64,000 nt of DNA from Treponema sp. UBA4307 (GCA_002394685.1 DGUP01000017.1:30518-94517), one strand, 5' to 3'; positions 53,215-61,514 are shown, numbered from the stretch's first letter. The notes: generated from the sequence alone by a model not told the origin. Translations and numbers: made by a program.

Positions 53215-53570
53215 CTCAAAAAATTTATAGCGTTTGAGACCCATTTGAACCGTAACCTCCCGGCGTTGCTTTACGAGCTGATATATCATCGCTATAAAAT
53301 AGAAGAATACCTTAAGTTTAAAATTTACGATTCAATGGAGCGTGAGATTCAGGCAAATTCCTGCCGCGACAGAATCGTTAAGTACGCACGGGGCCATGTT
53401 CTTTTTATTCCTCTTTTGGAAAATCACCTTGTTACCGCAAACTGTGCCTGCCGACTAGGAAAAGGGAGTGACTAGGCAATAAAACTTTTACGCTCCTTTA
53501 TGACGTGTCAGGCATGGCATGGTTCAAGTGCGTCGTTATCTTGAAAAAATGCTTGTCAAAATCAAAAAAA
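53215..53570 (+). pseudogene. Reverse transcriptase fragment, decayed
   Basis: The frame open from 53215 reads FETHLNRNLPALLYELIYHR, then FKIYDSMEREIQANSCRDRI and NCACRLGKGSD. This fits the first conserved blocks of bacterial reverse transcriptases (REIQA-RDRIV, GKGT). A TAG at 53473-53475 interrupts it; AIKLLRSFM continues in frame beyond the stop and traces of the next block are in another frame. The catalytic YxDD part is absent. It could come from a diversity-generating retroelement, a group II intron or a phage-defence RT. Confidence 0.7.
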
Positions 53571-53588
53571 CGGTATTATATTATAATC

Positions 53589-53909
53589 ATGGAAGGAACC
53601 GAGAGAAAAAGCGGATGGGGTGGTGCCCGAAAAGGTGCTGGCCGAAAACCCACTGGGAAAAAGACCAAATGTGTTTTCCTTACCCTGACGCTGGAACAGG
53701 CTGAAAAACTTTACCAGGATGCTGAACATGCGGATATGACTGTAAGCCAGTATGTGGTAAAAAGATGTCTGCTCCCGGTTTCTGAAAAACAAGAGAAGGT
53801 TTACAAACCGAAGAAGAAGGATATCAGATTCGAAAACGAACCTGATTGGGAAATGCCAGTTGCAGCGGAGGTAAAACACGATTATGGGATTCATAAAAGC
53901 AGTGATTAA
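53589..53909 (+). CDS. Small basic protein with GGARKGAGRKP motif (RHH-like)
   Basis: 106 residues. The GWGGARKGAGRKPTGKK segment is an AT-hook-like basic motif common in small phage and plasmid proteins. LTLTLEQAEKLYQDAEHADM then TVSQYVVKRCL suggests a ribbon-helix-helix-type fold. DNA binding is inferred. ATG 53589 is preferred over 53505 because TATATT (53577-53582) ends six bases before it with TTGTCA upstream. The gene overlaps the next small ORF. Confidence 0.55.
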   Translation: MEGTERKSGWGGARKGAGRKPTGKKTKCVFLTLTLEQAEKLYQDAEHADMTVSQYVVKRCLLPVSEKQEKVYKPKKKDIRFENEPDWEMPVAAEVKHDYGIHKSSD

Positions 53910-53985
53910 CCTTGCAATTATTTCGTTCTTGCTGGTTGCAGCGTATGCTGTATATTCAGTAAGTCCGTTAGCAATTCATCTTTAA
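53884..53985 (+). CDS. 33-residue hydrophobic membrane peptide
   Basis: MGFIKAVINLAIISFLLVAA is its first 20 residues, a single predicted membrane helix, ending SPLAIHL. It starts in another frame inside the end of the basic-protein gene, with GGAGG (53867-53872) 12 bases upstream. Small hydrophobic peptides next to DNA-binding partners can be toxins, but no homologue is recognised. Chance ORF is the alternative. Confidence 0.4.
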   Translation: MGFIKAVINLAIISFLLVAAYAVYSVSPLAIHL

Positions 53986-54230
53986 TTTTTTGAAGGTGAA
54001 TTAACAAACATTTATAGAACAAGAAAGCCGAAGCTAAATTATTCGAGTTGGACTATAGAACATACCTTCTGTCAAACGCCGGAGCCAACAGGATCTACGC
54101 TGGAGCTTAAACATGTAAAATATCTGTGAGTGTATGTTTTACCAGATTTTCTTTACGTGTCTTGTAATCGTCCGAAGTGCAGTTTGCACTTGAATTAACG
54201 GTCTAAATGACCAGATTTCAGGAGGAAAAC
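53986..54230. other. Gap with a short inverted repeat
   Basis: No gene is evident. AAGTGCA-GTT-TGCACTT (54175-54191) is a perfect 7-bp dyad about 40 bases before the next ATG and may be an operator or hairpin. An open stretch near 54030-54130 has no start. Confidence 0.35.
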
Positions 54231-54533
54231 ATGACTGTAGAAGAAATCATGAAACCGTACCCAAATCTTGTATTTATCAAAACAAGATTCCACATCGAAA
54301 ACCAGAATCAGCTCAAAGATGAAAACTTCATTTTTGAAGATGACACACCAGAACTGAAGAAAAATCAGACACAAATAATGCCTCTGTCTATTACGGATTT
54401 CCCCGGTGTGCTTGCGTCATCAACGGCAATGGAAGCCGGAGCATGGGCAATCACAATCTGTCAAAAACAGAACTGGGAAATTTCCAGAGAGAACATAGAA
54501 GCCTGTCTTGCAAATCTTGAAATGGATTTTTAG
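54231..54533 (+). CDS. Small hypothetical protein
   Basis: 100 residues, with GGAGG upstream of the ATG. It begins MTVEEIMKPYPNLVFIKTRF and has no recognised domain. The following broken gene begins with a similar stretch (WAEFLERYPNLVFV), so these are tandem paralogues, the second decayed. Confidence 0.5.
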   Translation: MTVEEIMKPYPNLVFIKTRFHIENQNQLKDENFIFEDDTPELKKNQTQIMPLSITDFPGVLASSTAMEAGAWAITICQKQNWEISRENIEACLANLEMDF

Positions 54534-54545
54534 CTGGAGACTCCT

Positions 54546-54765
54546 ATGAGCAAAGGTGTTACAGAAACTTGGGCTGAATTCCTGGAACGCTACCCGAATC
54601 TGGTATTTGTTTGATTTTGCAGAATTCAATTTCGATGACGGATACATAGATGATTTCGGCTGCTGGAGAAGTTATGAGAGGACAGATTATTTTCAGCGTA
54701 TCTTCAACACTCGGAACAAAGGTGTTAGGATGAAGATGTACATGGCCATGCAGGTGGCAAAGTAG
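54546..54765 (+). pseudogene. Frameshifted paralogue of the preceding small gene
   Basis: ATG 54546 (GGAG upstream) reads MSKGVTETWAEFLERYPNLV then FV and a stop at 54612. In the next frame the sequence goes on to 54765 as LFDFAEFNFDDGYIDDFGCW and so on. One base change would join them. YPNLVF is shared with the gene before. Confidence 0.5.
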
Positions 54766-54771
54766 GATGAT

Positions 54772-55140
54772 ATGTTGAATTGTTTAGTAGTAGCTTTGGG
54801 CGGCGGGATCGGAGCCTGCCTCAGATATCTGATAGGTCTGATTCCCCTCAAAGAACCATTTACCTTTCCGGTAAAGACCCTGGTGATAAATCTTCTGGGC
54901 TGTTTTGTTATCGGCCTGATTGCAGCTCTTGCCGTAAAGAATACTTCGCTTTCACCAAAGACTGTGCTTTTTATAAAGACCGGCTTGTGCGGGGGCTTTA
55001 CGACTTTTTCGACCTTTGCCTTAGAAACAGAGACTCTGATTAAGACAGGATGTATTGGACTTGCTGTTTTATATGTTGCACTGAGCGTGGTTGCAGGAGT
55101 TTGGCTGGCCTTTGCAGGGCAAGTAGTAGTCGGGAAGTAG
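54772..55140 (+). CDS. crcB: Fluoride exporter CrcB/FluC
   Basis: 122 residues with four membrane helices. GGGIGACLRYLIG, INLLGCFVIG and CGGFTTFSTFALE are FluC signatures. It forms a dual-topology dimeric fluoride channel in the inner membrane. A single gene of this length is sufficient. I see no fluoride riboswitch upstream. Confidence 0.92.
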   Translation: MLNCLVVALGGGIGACLRYLIGLIPLKEPFTFPVKTLVINLLGCFVIGLIAALAVKNTSLSPKTVLFIKTGLCGGFTTFSTFALETETLIKTGCIGLAVLYVALSVVAGVWLAFAGQVVVGK

Positions 55141-55152
55141 GGTAGAGCAAAA

Positions 55153-55278
55153 ATGGAATCACTTACACCAATTCAGAAAGAAATAGTAACTGCCCTTAAA
55201 GACGGTGTGAATGCAGATGAAAATGAGATTTCTCATATAGCCCTTTTTGAAAACGTAAGAATGAATGTGAATCAATGA
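55153..55278 (+). CDS. 41-residue ORF duplicating the start of a downstream gene
   Basis: It starts MESLTPIQKEIVTALKDGVN, like MTDLTPIQKEIVTALEQMKE of the gene at 56615, and then diverges. The DNA is nearly identical over about 35 bases. It looks like a leftover N-terminus, with the ATPase gene placed between the copies. Confidence 0.45.
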   Translation: MESLTPIQKEIVTALKDGVNADENEISHIALFENVRMNVNQ

Positions 55279-55384
55279 AAAAAAATGGTTATGGGGGTAA
55301 TATTTATCAAAATGTAAAAATATACCCCAATAACTAGCAAATAACATGTATTTTGCATATAATTATGTTGAAAATGAGGTGAAA

Positions 55385-56614
55385 ATGAAATATTACAAGC
55401 GCGAATCCTATTTGCAAAAGATACGTGGTTTTTACGATGATGCAGAAATTATAAAGGTAATAACGGGAGTTCGTCGTTGCGGGAAGTCTAGCCTTATGCA
55501 AACTATTGCAGATGAAATTTCAGAAAAAGGAATCTCTGCGGAGAATATCATCTATCTTAATCTGGATAAACGCGGATATAGAAGTGTAAAAACTCCAGAA
55601 CAACTTGAAAAACTTATTGATGAAAACTCAAAGACCTCAGGCTTAAAATATCTTTTTATTGATGAAGTTCAGAATGTTAAAGATTTTGAGGAAGTTCTAA
55701 ATGAATACCGCGATGATGGTGACTTTTCAATTTTTATAACAGGATCAAATTCATATCTCTTAAGTGGTGAATTGATTACAAAACTGACAGGCCGCTATAT
55801 TGAGTTTGAAATGTTTCCTTTGAATTTCAATGAATATCTCGAAATGAAAAAGTTCTTTAAAAAGAATGTCAGTGCGAATCTGCTGGAAGAATTTGATAGC
55901 TATCTTATTGAAGGAGGTTTCCCTAAGGCTATTCAATTTGATTCGATTCAAGACAAGAGAACTTACATTTCCAGCGTAATTACTGAAATCTTCGAAAAAG
56001 ATATTAAACGCCGTGTAAAGATAAAAAATACATCTGTCTTTAATAAAGTTCAGCAGTACCTTATTAATAATTTTGGTTCAACAACGAGTCTCACAAATAT
56101 TCTTTCAGATTTAGAAAAGTCCGGCATGAAAATTAAACGTGAGACTTTAAACCGTTATATAAAGATTCTCTGTGATTCAAAAGTTTTATATGAATGTGAA
56201 CGTTTTGATTTAAAGTCCAGAAAATCAATTTCTGGAGAAAAGAAGTATTATCTCTCAGATTTAGGATTTTATTATGCTACTAATACAGATAACCGCATTA
56301 ATTATGGACCTGTTATGGAAAATCTTACATACGTTTATGCAAGAGGTAATAATTACTCTGTTAGTGTAGGACGTATAGGAAAGTTTGAATGCGATTTTAT
56401 TCTTCGCAAAAATAACAGTGATTACAGTTATATACAGGTATGCATGACTATGATGGCAAGTACAGAAACAGAGGAACGAGAATACAAACCTCTTGAAATA
56501 ATAAAAGATAATTTTCCAAAATACATTCTGACTCGAAGCGATCCAATTCAGCATCGTAATGGCATTATTCATAAAAATATGCCAGAACTTATGAAGAACG
56601 GAGAACTCTTTTAG
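55385..56614 (+). CDS. AAA ATPase with DUF4143 (AAA_14)
   Basis: 409 residues from ATG 55385 (GAGGTG upstream). Walker A GVRRCGKSS, Walker B YLFIDEVQN, sensor FITGSNSYLLSG and the AAA_14 segment LTGRYIEFEMFPLNFNEYL are clear. The C-terminal half is DUF4143, whose C-terminal beta-alpha core (CDFILRKNNSDYSYIQVCMT) resembles a PD-(D/E)XK fold. Such proteins are common in variable regions of gut bacteria and their role is unsettled. Codon use is AT-rich. Confidence 0.85.
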   Translation: MKYYKRESYLQKIRGFYDDAEIIKVITGVRRCGKSSLMQTIADEISEKGISAENIIYLNLDKRGYRSVKTPEQLEKLIDENSKTSGLKYLFIDEVQNVKDFEEVLNEYRDDGDFSIFITGSNSYLLSGELITKLTGRYIEFEMFPLNFNEYLEMKKFFKKNVSANLLEEFDSYLIEGGFPKAIQFDSIQDKRTYISSVITEIFEKDIKRRVKIKNTSVFNKVQQYLINNFGSTTSLTNILSDLEKSGMKIKRETLNRYIKILCDSKVLYECERFDLKSRKSISGEKKYYLSDLGFYYATNTDNRINYGPVMENLTYVYARGNNYSVSVGRIGKFECDFILRKNNSDYSYIQVCMTMMASTETEEREYKPLEIIKDNFPKYILTRSDPIQHRNGIIHKNMPELMKNGELF

Positions 56615-57034
56615 ATGACTGATTTAACACCGATTCAAAAAGAAATAGTAACTGCCCTTGAGCAGATGAAAGAAAAGTCTCTTATCACAGAAGCCAACCT
56701 TGCAAAGAAGGTTCGAGAAAATGCAAAAATCTCCGGTAAAAACAAAGCCGGAATCTGTCTGAAAGATCTGGAAGTTTGCATTGAATATCTAGGTGAAAAT
56801 AGTCAGCTGCCATACGCACTTCATCTTAACAGTGCGAATGATATTCTGATAAAGAAAGAAGATTCGTGGAAACTGCTGGATGGGGATGCGAAAAAACGCC
56901 GTCAGTCCAGTGAGAAGTCTATCTCTGTTTTGACTAACGGCGATTTACGGCAGAAGGCTTCTGGTGGGAAATCTCCCAAAAAACGGAATGACCGAAAAAA
57001 GTTGAATATACGAGATGCGGAGGACTGGGATTAA
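56615..57034 (+). CDS. Hypothetical protein following the ATPase
   Basis: 139 residues; the ATG directly follows the ATPase stop (TAGATG). LTPIQKEIVTALEQ, a central helical part and a very basic tail (SPKKRNDRKKLNIRD). Nucleic-acid binding is possible. Its N-terminus is duplicated at 55153. Confidence 0.5.
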   Translation: MTDLTPIQKEIVTALEQMKEKSLITEANLAKKVRENAKISGKNKAGICLKDLEVCIEYLGENSQLPYALHLNSANDILIKKEDSWKLLDGDAKKRRQSSEKSISVLTNGDLRQKASGGKSPKKRNDRKKLNIRDAEDWD

Positions 57035-57037
57035 GAG

Positions 57038-57621
57038 TTATAAAACAAAATCCTCGTTTTCTTCGACTTTTGTTGCATTTTCGATAATAAGAACAAAAGT
57101 GTATCCAAACTTTACATAAGGGGTTACAAACAAACTTACATAGGAAATTTCATCTTTTAGTTTGTTCCCAGTAATTCTTGATGACCAAACAGCTCTTAAT
57201 TCACGTGCTCCTTCTCGTAGCGAATAAGACAATTCATCCTCACCCATATAAAGGCTTGATTTATCTAGTAGTTTATCTGTTAGTTTTGGTGTACCATAAA
57301 TTGCTTCAACTCGTTCTTCAAAATTATAGAACATATTTTGAACTTCACGTCCATATTTATCAGCAGAAACAGGGTCTGATATACCTCGAATTCTGTAAAG
57401 TCCATGTTCATCATTTATCCAAGCAATATATTTAATAAATGTAGGGTGTTTCTTTTCGGGAAGAATGAAATATCGGTCATCATTTTCAATACGCTCAGGA
57501 CGGTTACCTCCACATGCATTTGTGACCTGAGAAATATTCATTCCCATTGTTAATCCAAATGGGCCGCAAAAATGAAGAAAGGTACAAAACTTAATAATAA
57601 GGCAAAAATGAGTTTTTTCAT
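57038..57621 (-). pseudogene. Secreted protein gene with frameshift after the signal peptide
   Basis: On the minus strand ATG 57621 has AAGGGGGG upstream and reads a signal peptide MKKLIFALLLSFVPFFIFA, then AHLD and a stop. From about 57567 another frame continues GPFGLTMGMNISQVTNACGG to 57038, a complete mature domain. One base inserted or lost near the T/G/C-rich junction explains it. The long ORF starting at 57652 translates the signal region out of frame. It may be a real pseudogene or a sequencing error. Confidence 0.6.
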
Positions 57622-57638
57622 TAAAAGCCCCCCTTAAA

Positions 57639-58259
57639 TTATTGAGATACAACTGGCTCTTTTTTTTCAGAGAGAGTTAAGTATTCCTCAACAATTTTTT
57701 TTGCGAGAGATCTGGAAATCGTTTTCATATCTGAAAATTCGTCTCCTTCAGAATTTGCTGTAGCTTTGAAGGCTATTTGTCCAGTCTTTATATCTGTAAG
57801 GATAATTTCAAAACTGGCTTTTGGATACGAAACCGAATAACCCCCATAGGTACTTGTGTAAGGTACTGAAACTAATTGTCCATTAATATACTGAGTTTGA
57901 TAATTTGTATAAGATGTTTGAGGAATATAAGCAGATTCTTCAGATGCAGTAACAACAGCTACGGAGAGGTATCCGTCTATATTATTGTCAAAAAGGATTT
58001 TTTTAATATCTTCATCTGTATATTCTTTTACTGGAGATATTAATTCAATGCTAGAAATTGCAATAATAGATTGTTCATTAAAAGCTGTAACAAGATCTGC
58101 TTCAATGGTTTTTCGAAAATCAATATCTCGTGAATTACCAAAAACCAATATTTTTTTATAAGATGAGAAATCAATGTCTGGATTCTTAAAGCTGCTGATA
58201 TCAGTTGTTGCACAGCTAATAAATAGAAGAGAAGTTAGTAATAAAAAGAGTTTTTTCAT
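57639..58259 (-). CDS. Small lipoprotein, function unknown
   Basis: 206 residues with lipobox SLLFISCATT. An alpha/beta mature domain (YKKILVFGNSRDIDFRKTIE, TYGGYSVSYPKASFEIILTD) resembles periplasmic lipoproteins of the DUF4136 type. AAGGAG precedes the ATG. It lies 17 bases upstream of the frameshifted gene on the same strand. Confidence 0.6.
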   Translation of the reverse strand: MKKLFLLLTSLLFISCATTDISSFKNPDIDFSSYKKILVFGNSRDIDFRKTIEADLVTAFNEQSIIAISSIELISPVKEYTDEDIKKILFDNNIDGYLSVAVVTASEESAYIPQTSYTNYQTQYINGQLVSVPYTSTYGGYSVSYPKASFEIILTDIKTGQIAFKATANSEGDEFSDMKTISRSLAKKIVEEYLTLSEKKEPVVSQ

Positions 58260-58323
58260 AATTACTCCTTAGTTACATAATATAATTATAGCACATATTA
58301 GTCAGAAATCAATTTATGAATTG

Positions 58324-59313
58324 TTAGCAAAAATCGTCAAAAACAGGTCCTCCTGTCCACTTTTTGTTTTGCAGAATAGTAAAGTATTTTTGAGAACTGT
58401 CTTCATGAAAACAAGATCTGTATAATTCATGCACAAAAGTATTGTTTATAAGTTTAATTGTCATTACATGAAATTTCTTTATTGCACCAGGGTCTGCAGC
58501 TCTAGTTCTTACAATAAGAGTATCATTATGAATTATGGCTTCTTCTACTAAAGATTCTGCATAATCAGTTTTGAAAAATAAGGCTCCGTGTTTTAAATTT
58601 TCAAGATATTCTTCCAACGAGTGTTCATGTTCACCACTAGGACAGCATGGATATTTCGAAGGAAGTTTCATTCGTTTTTTATCATGTACCGCATTCTCGG
58701 TGAGCGTATAAACTAAATGATTATCGTTATTACATTCTGCAAAAAATCTTCTTTGATAGATCCATTCTCCTATAACACCTCTTTTTTCTGTTGGAGGAAT
58801 GGAATCTTCTTGAGCCCAATGAAGAAGATTTTCGTAACAGTTTTTGCTTTCCTGAGCGGTTACTGAACGCATCCATTGTATGTCAGGGGAGAGATTTATA
58901 TCATGAAGTATTTCAATGTGTTGTAATACATAATCTATTGGTTTACCTGTCATCCACATAATTCTTTTGCATGTAATTGGATTTAGAATAATATTTTCTA
59001 GTTTTGTTACCCAACGTAGATTATGGGGTCTGTTATCCTGCTTATTTGTATTTATATGGTCTATAATATGTTCTTTAGATGGTGCTTCTCCAAGAAATGC
59101 AGTCGCAACGATTCTGTGAACTCGTACACCTGAATGGAGTAAATACCCGTTTGCTTTATTCACTGTTCCGAATGTCCATATATTATCATTACGACGTTTA
59201 CGCAAACCTTCTTTTGAATGCCTTAGAATTGCTCCATTATCGCGAACAGAATACATTTCACCATCATAAGTACAAAGAACTTCTTTATCGTATGAATCAA
59301 TCAAATCACTCAT
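58324..59313 (-). CDS. HNH endonuclease with unknown C-terminal domain
   Basis: 329 residues. HNH motif RVHRIVATAFLGEAP...HIIDHINTNKQDNRPHNLRWVT (~65-105), preceded by a small domain typical of homing-type nucleases. The C-terminal ~190 residues have a CCPSGEHEHS metal-like stretch but no known family. It overlaps the preceding gene by ATGA, so the two form a unit; they could be a mobile element or a defence pair. Confidence 0.78.
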   Translation of the reverse strand: MSDLIDSYDKEVLCTYDGEMYSVRDNGAILRHSKEGLRKRRNDNIWTFGTVNKANGYLLHSGVRVHRIVATAFLGEAPSKEHIIDHINTNKQDNRPHNLRWVTKLENIILNPITCKRIMWMTGKPIDYVLQHIEILHDINLSPDIQWMRSVTAQESKNCYENLLHWAQEDSIPPTEKRGVIGEWIYQRRFFAECNNDNHLVYTLTENAVHDKKRMKLPSKYPCCPSGEHEHSLEEYLENLKHGALFFKTDYAESLVEEAIIHNDTLIVRTRAADPGAIKKFHVMTIKLINNTFVHELYRSCFHEDSSQKYFTILQNKKWTGGPVFDDFC

Positions 59314-59957
59314 ACAAGTCCTTCTTTTGACTCCATTTCAGGATTAATTAATTCTTTTGCAATAATTTCAGCTTTTTCTTTTGAGTTCTGAACATATAAA
59401 TTATGTGCAAGAACTTCCCAAGTCCAATCTGGTTTTTCATAGTTCTGATCAATTAAACTTAATGCAGTTGCATTTGCAAAAGAGACAGGAACCTTCTTTT
59501 CATTAAGTAATTCAATTCCTAAAAACCTCATTACCTCAGCAATAGCTGCAATTTGATCTGTTACTTTCAGTTCAGAAAGTTTTAATGTGGATTTTATATT
59601 TCTAACTACTTCAGCAGCTTTGTATTCTGCTTTACGAATTTCCCATGGATCAAAATTTGGCTCATAAATACTACGGGCATTATGTATATCATTATTCATT
59701 AGATGGGGATTTGTTAAGGCTGTAATGTTCATGTTTCTGATTTTTTGTATGGCTAAATTATAATCTTCATCAGTCCAACCAGAAGGAAGATCAACAATGG
59801 AGTCAATTTCTGCCTTTATTTCTTCATTTGATTTTTCTATAGTTCGGTTTATTCCATTGTTCATGAACAATAACTGAACAAGAACTTCGTTTCCGTATTT
59901 TTTTAACGCCTCTAATTTCTTATGTCTGATTTGTTTTTCATTATTTGTTAAAGCCAT
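59310..59957 (-). CDS. Hypothetical helical protein paired with the HNH gene
   Basis: 215 residues from ATG 59957 (GGGGAA upstream). Mostly helical, begins LTNNEKQIRHKKLEALKKYG. No family recognised. The stop overlaps the HNH start, so a common function is likely. Confidence 0.5.
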   Translation of the reverse strand: MALTNNEKQIRHKKLEALKKYGNEVLVQLLFMNNGINRTIEKSNEEIKAEIDSIVDLPSGWTDEDYNLAIQKIRNMNITALTNPHLMNNDIHNARSIYEPNFDPWEIRKAEYKAAEVVRNIKSTLKLSELKVTDQIAAIAEVMRFLGIELLNEKKVPVSFANATALSLIDQNYEKPDWTWEVLAHNLYVQNSKEKAEIIAKELINPEMESKEGLV

Positions 59958-60041
59958 AATTTTCCCCCAGTTAGAAACCATTTAAAAAGAGTTATTAACC
60001 AAAATAATATAGTTAACTAACCGAAGAAAGTCAAGTCCATT

Positions 60042-60073
60042 AAAAAAGGGACCCAGCATCTCCACCGGGTCCT
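60042..60073 (-). terminator. Terminator of the decayed gene 60098-60555
   Basis: On the minus strand GGACCC pairs with GGGTCC around a 12-base loop and is followed by CTTTTTT. Confidence 0.65.
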
Positions 60074-60097
60074 AGTTCACATTTTTGTCTTTCCTCC

Positions 60098-60555
60098 CTA
60101 TTTTTGCGTACAAGCTGAATTACGTGTTTCCACATAAATAGGGTGGTACTTCTTTGTTGAGTTTTCATTGTGGGTGAAAGTTACAATCAGGACATCTGCC
60201 TGTTCCGATTTTACTACCGATGTATCAGGAGTAACGTCGTAGTAGGTAGCAGAAATGTGGTCTGTATCAATTTCACCGTAGTTATGATACAAGTGTGATG
60301 TACAGTCTCCTCCCATCTGAACGTGGAACGATGGTATGTAGTACCACAGACAGCTCTGGAATTCTTCAACGGATAGGCACTTTCCATCAAGGGATGTATC
60401 TCTTACACGTCCCCAGTCACTGTTCTGACTTGATTTATCAGTTTTTGTAACTGTCTTTTATGAACTGTGCATCCAGCCGGTATAGAATTCATATACGGTT
60501 GAAGAAGTTGTTGAATTCCTCAAACTGACAAAAGGAAATAATTTATATTTACTGA
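60098..60555 (-). pseudogene. Decayed gene with in-frame ochre stop
   Basis: On the minus strand one frame is open from ~60555 to 60098 except for TAA at 60459-60461. It reads FVSLRNSTTSSTVYEFYTGW before the stop, and SQNSDWGRVRDTSLDGKCLS then YIPSFHVQMGGDCTSHLYHN after it. No start codon with a ribosome site is seen, so the 5' end is lost too. No family recognised. A terminator follows, showing it was once a gene. Confidence 0.55.
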
Positions 60556-60578
60556 AAATAACAAAAAAATATTTTTAG

Positions 60579-60597
60579 ACTATCAAACCGTGATAGT
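60579..60597. promoter_or_regulatory. Operator-like dyad before the FliG-like gene
   Basis: ACTATCA-N5-TGATAGT (60579-60585, 60591-60597). TATATT (60607-60612) is a likely -10 box, placing the dyad over the -35 region. Confidence 0.55.
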
Positions 60598-60642
60598 GTG
60601 CTTCTGTATATTTAGATTAGAAAATATATGGAGGTAAGTCCT

Positions 60643-61377
60643 ATGGAGAATAATAAGAGTAAAGCGGTAATGATTGCAGAGTTTAAAATTTCTGATGCAA
60701 TGGAAGAAATTACATGTGCAACCAGAAAAGTTTTGATGGATTATATGATGGAAATGTATTACATCAGTTTTTCTAAGATTGTAGCATACCTTGGTATAAA
60801 ATCAAATGAAGCACAGGAGCTTCTTTCTAATCTTGATGAAAAGATGAAACAAAAAGTGATTGACGATGCTACTGGATTCAAAAAAAATGACAAAATGGTA
60901 ATTGATGAAGTCGAGCACATTCTTTCCGCTTCTGGCATGGACTTCACTAAAGAATATAAAACTATTAATAAGTTTCTTCTTCAAACTTCTCAAGATTTTG
61001 CAGAAAGAAAAATTAATCAATTTCGGGAAACAACTCCAATTTTTCAGCAGAAGCTTAATGACAGTTTTTTCAGTTTTAATGACATACTCATTCTTGAGGA
61101 CAGGACTATCCAAAGAATCCTTCAAGAAGTTGATATGCAGATGCTTGCAAAAGCCTTGAAAGGTTCTAAGCCGAAAATACAAACTAAGATTTTCCGAAAT
61201 ATGTCCCGCCGTACTGCCAATATGCTTAAAGAAGATATGAAATGTATGGGACCAATACGTTTGACTGATGTGGACAAAAGTCGGAAAGAAATAGTAAAGA
61301 TTATTCTCTGCCTGGAAGATACAGGTGAAATTGTTATCTGCAGGAAGATTCGTATTTCAGATATTTTTGTAGATTAA
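60643..61377 (+). CDS. Orphan FliG-like protein
   Basis: 244 residues. Residues ~155-244 match the FliG C-terminal torque domain (DRTIQRILQEVDMQMLAKAL, KIFRNMSRRTANMLKEDMK, GPIRLTDVD, EIVKIILCLEDTGEIVI). Residues ~1-150 are helical and do not clearly match the FliG N and middle domains; FliG is ~340 residues. ATG 60643 is chosen because GGAGG (60630-60634) would lie inside the ORF if ATG 60628 were used. No other flagellar gene is near. It may be a switch-complex paralogue or an adapter acting on the flagellar switch. Confidence 0.75.
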   Translation: MENNKSKAVMIAEFKISDAMEEITCATRKVLMDYMMEMYYISFSKIVAYLGIKSNEAQELLSNLDEKMKQKVIDDATGFKKNDKMVIDEVEHILSASGMDFTKEYKTINKFLLQTSQDFAERKINQFRETTPIFQQKLNDSFFSFNDILILEDRTIQRILQEVDMQMLAKALKGSKPKIQTKIFRNMSRRTANMLKEDMKCMGPIRLTDVDKSRKEIVKIILCLEDTGEIVICRKIRISDIFVD

Positions 61378-61395
61378 TTTGAGAGGTATAAAAAA

Positions 61396-61449
61396 ATGCA
61401 AAAAGAAGAACATTGTAAGTCTGAAAGAGAAATAGAATTTTATATCTAG
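61396..61449 (+). CDS. 17-residue ORF between FliG-like and WYL genes
   Basis: MQKEEHCKSEREIEFYI with GAGAGG ten bases upstream. It is too short to judge; it may be a remnant or a leader peptide. Confidence 0.2.
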   Translation: MQKEEHCKSEREIEFYI

Positions 61450-61460
61450 ATTAATTTTAG

Positions 61461-61478
61461 ACTATCAATATGTGATAG
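61461..61478. promoter_or_regulatory. Operator-like dyad before the WYL regulator gene
   Basis: ACTATCA-N5-TGATAG (61461-61467, 61473-61478). TATAAT at 61487-61492 is the likely -10 box. Same form and placement as before the FliG-like gene. Confidence 0.55.
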
Positions 61479-61514
61479 AGTGGGTTTATAATAATATATG
61501 TGTCAGGAGAAAAA

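Noticed and set aside
54700..54772. Fluoride riboswitch before crcB
   Set aside because: None of the conserved GGNGATGG or CTGATGG blocks of the crcB motif is present; coding remnants fill the space.
57622..57652. ORF start at 57652 on the minus strand
   Set aside because: It would translate the signal-peptide DNA out of frame into a non-signal sequence; the ribosome site belongs to ATG 57621.
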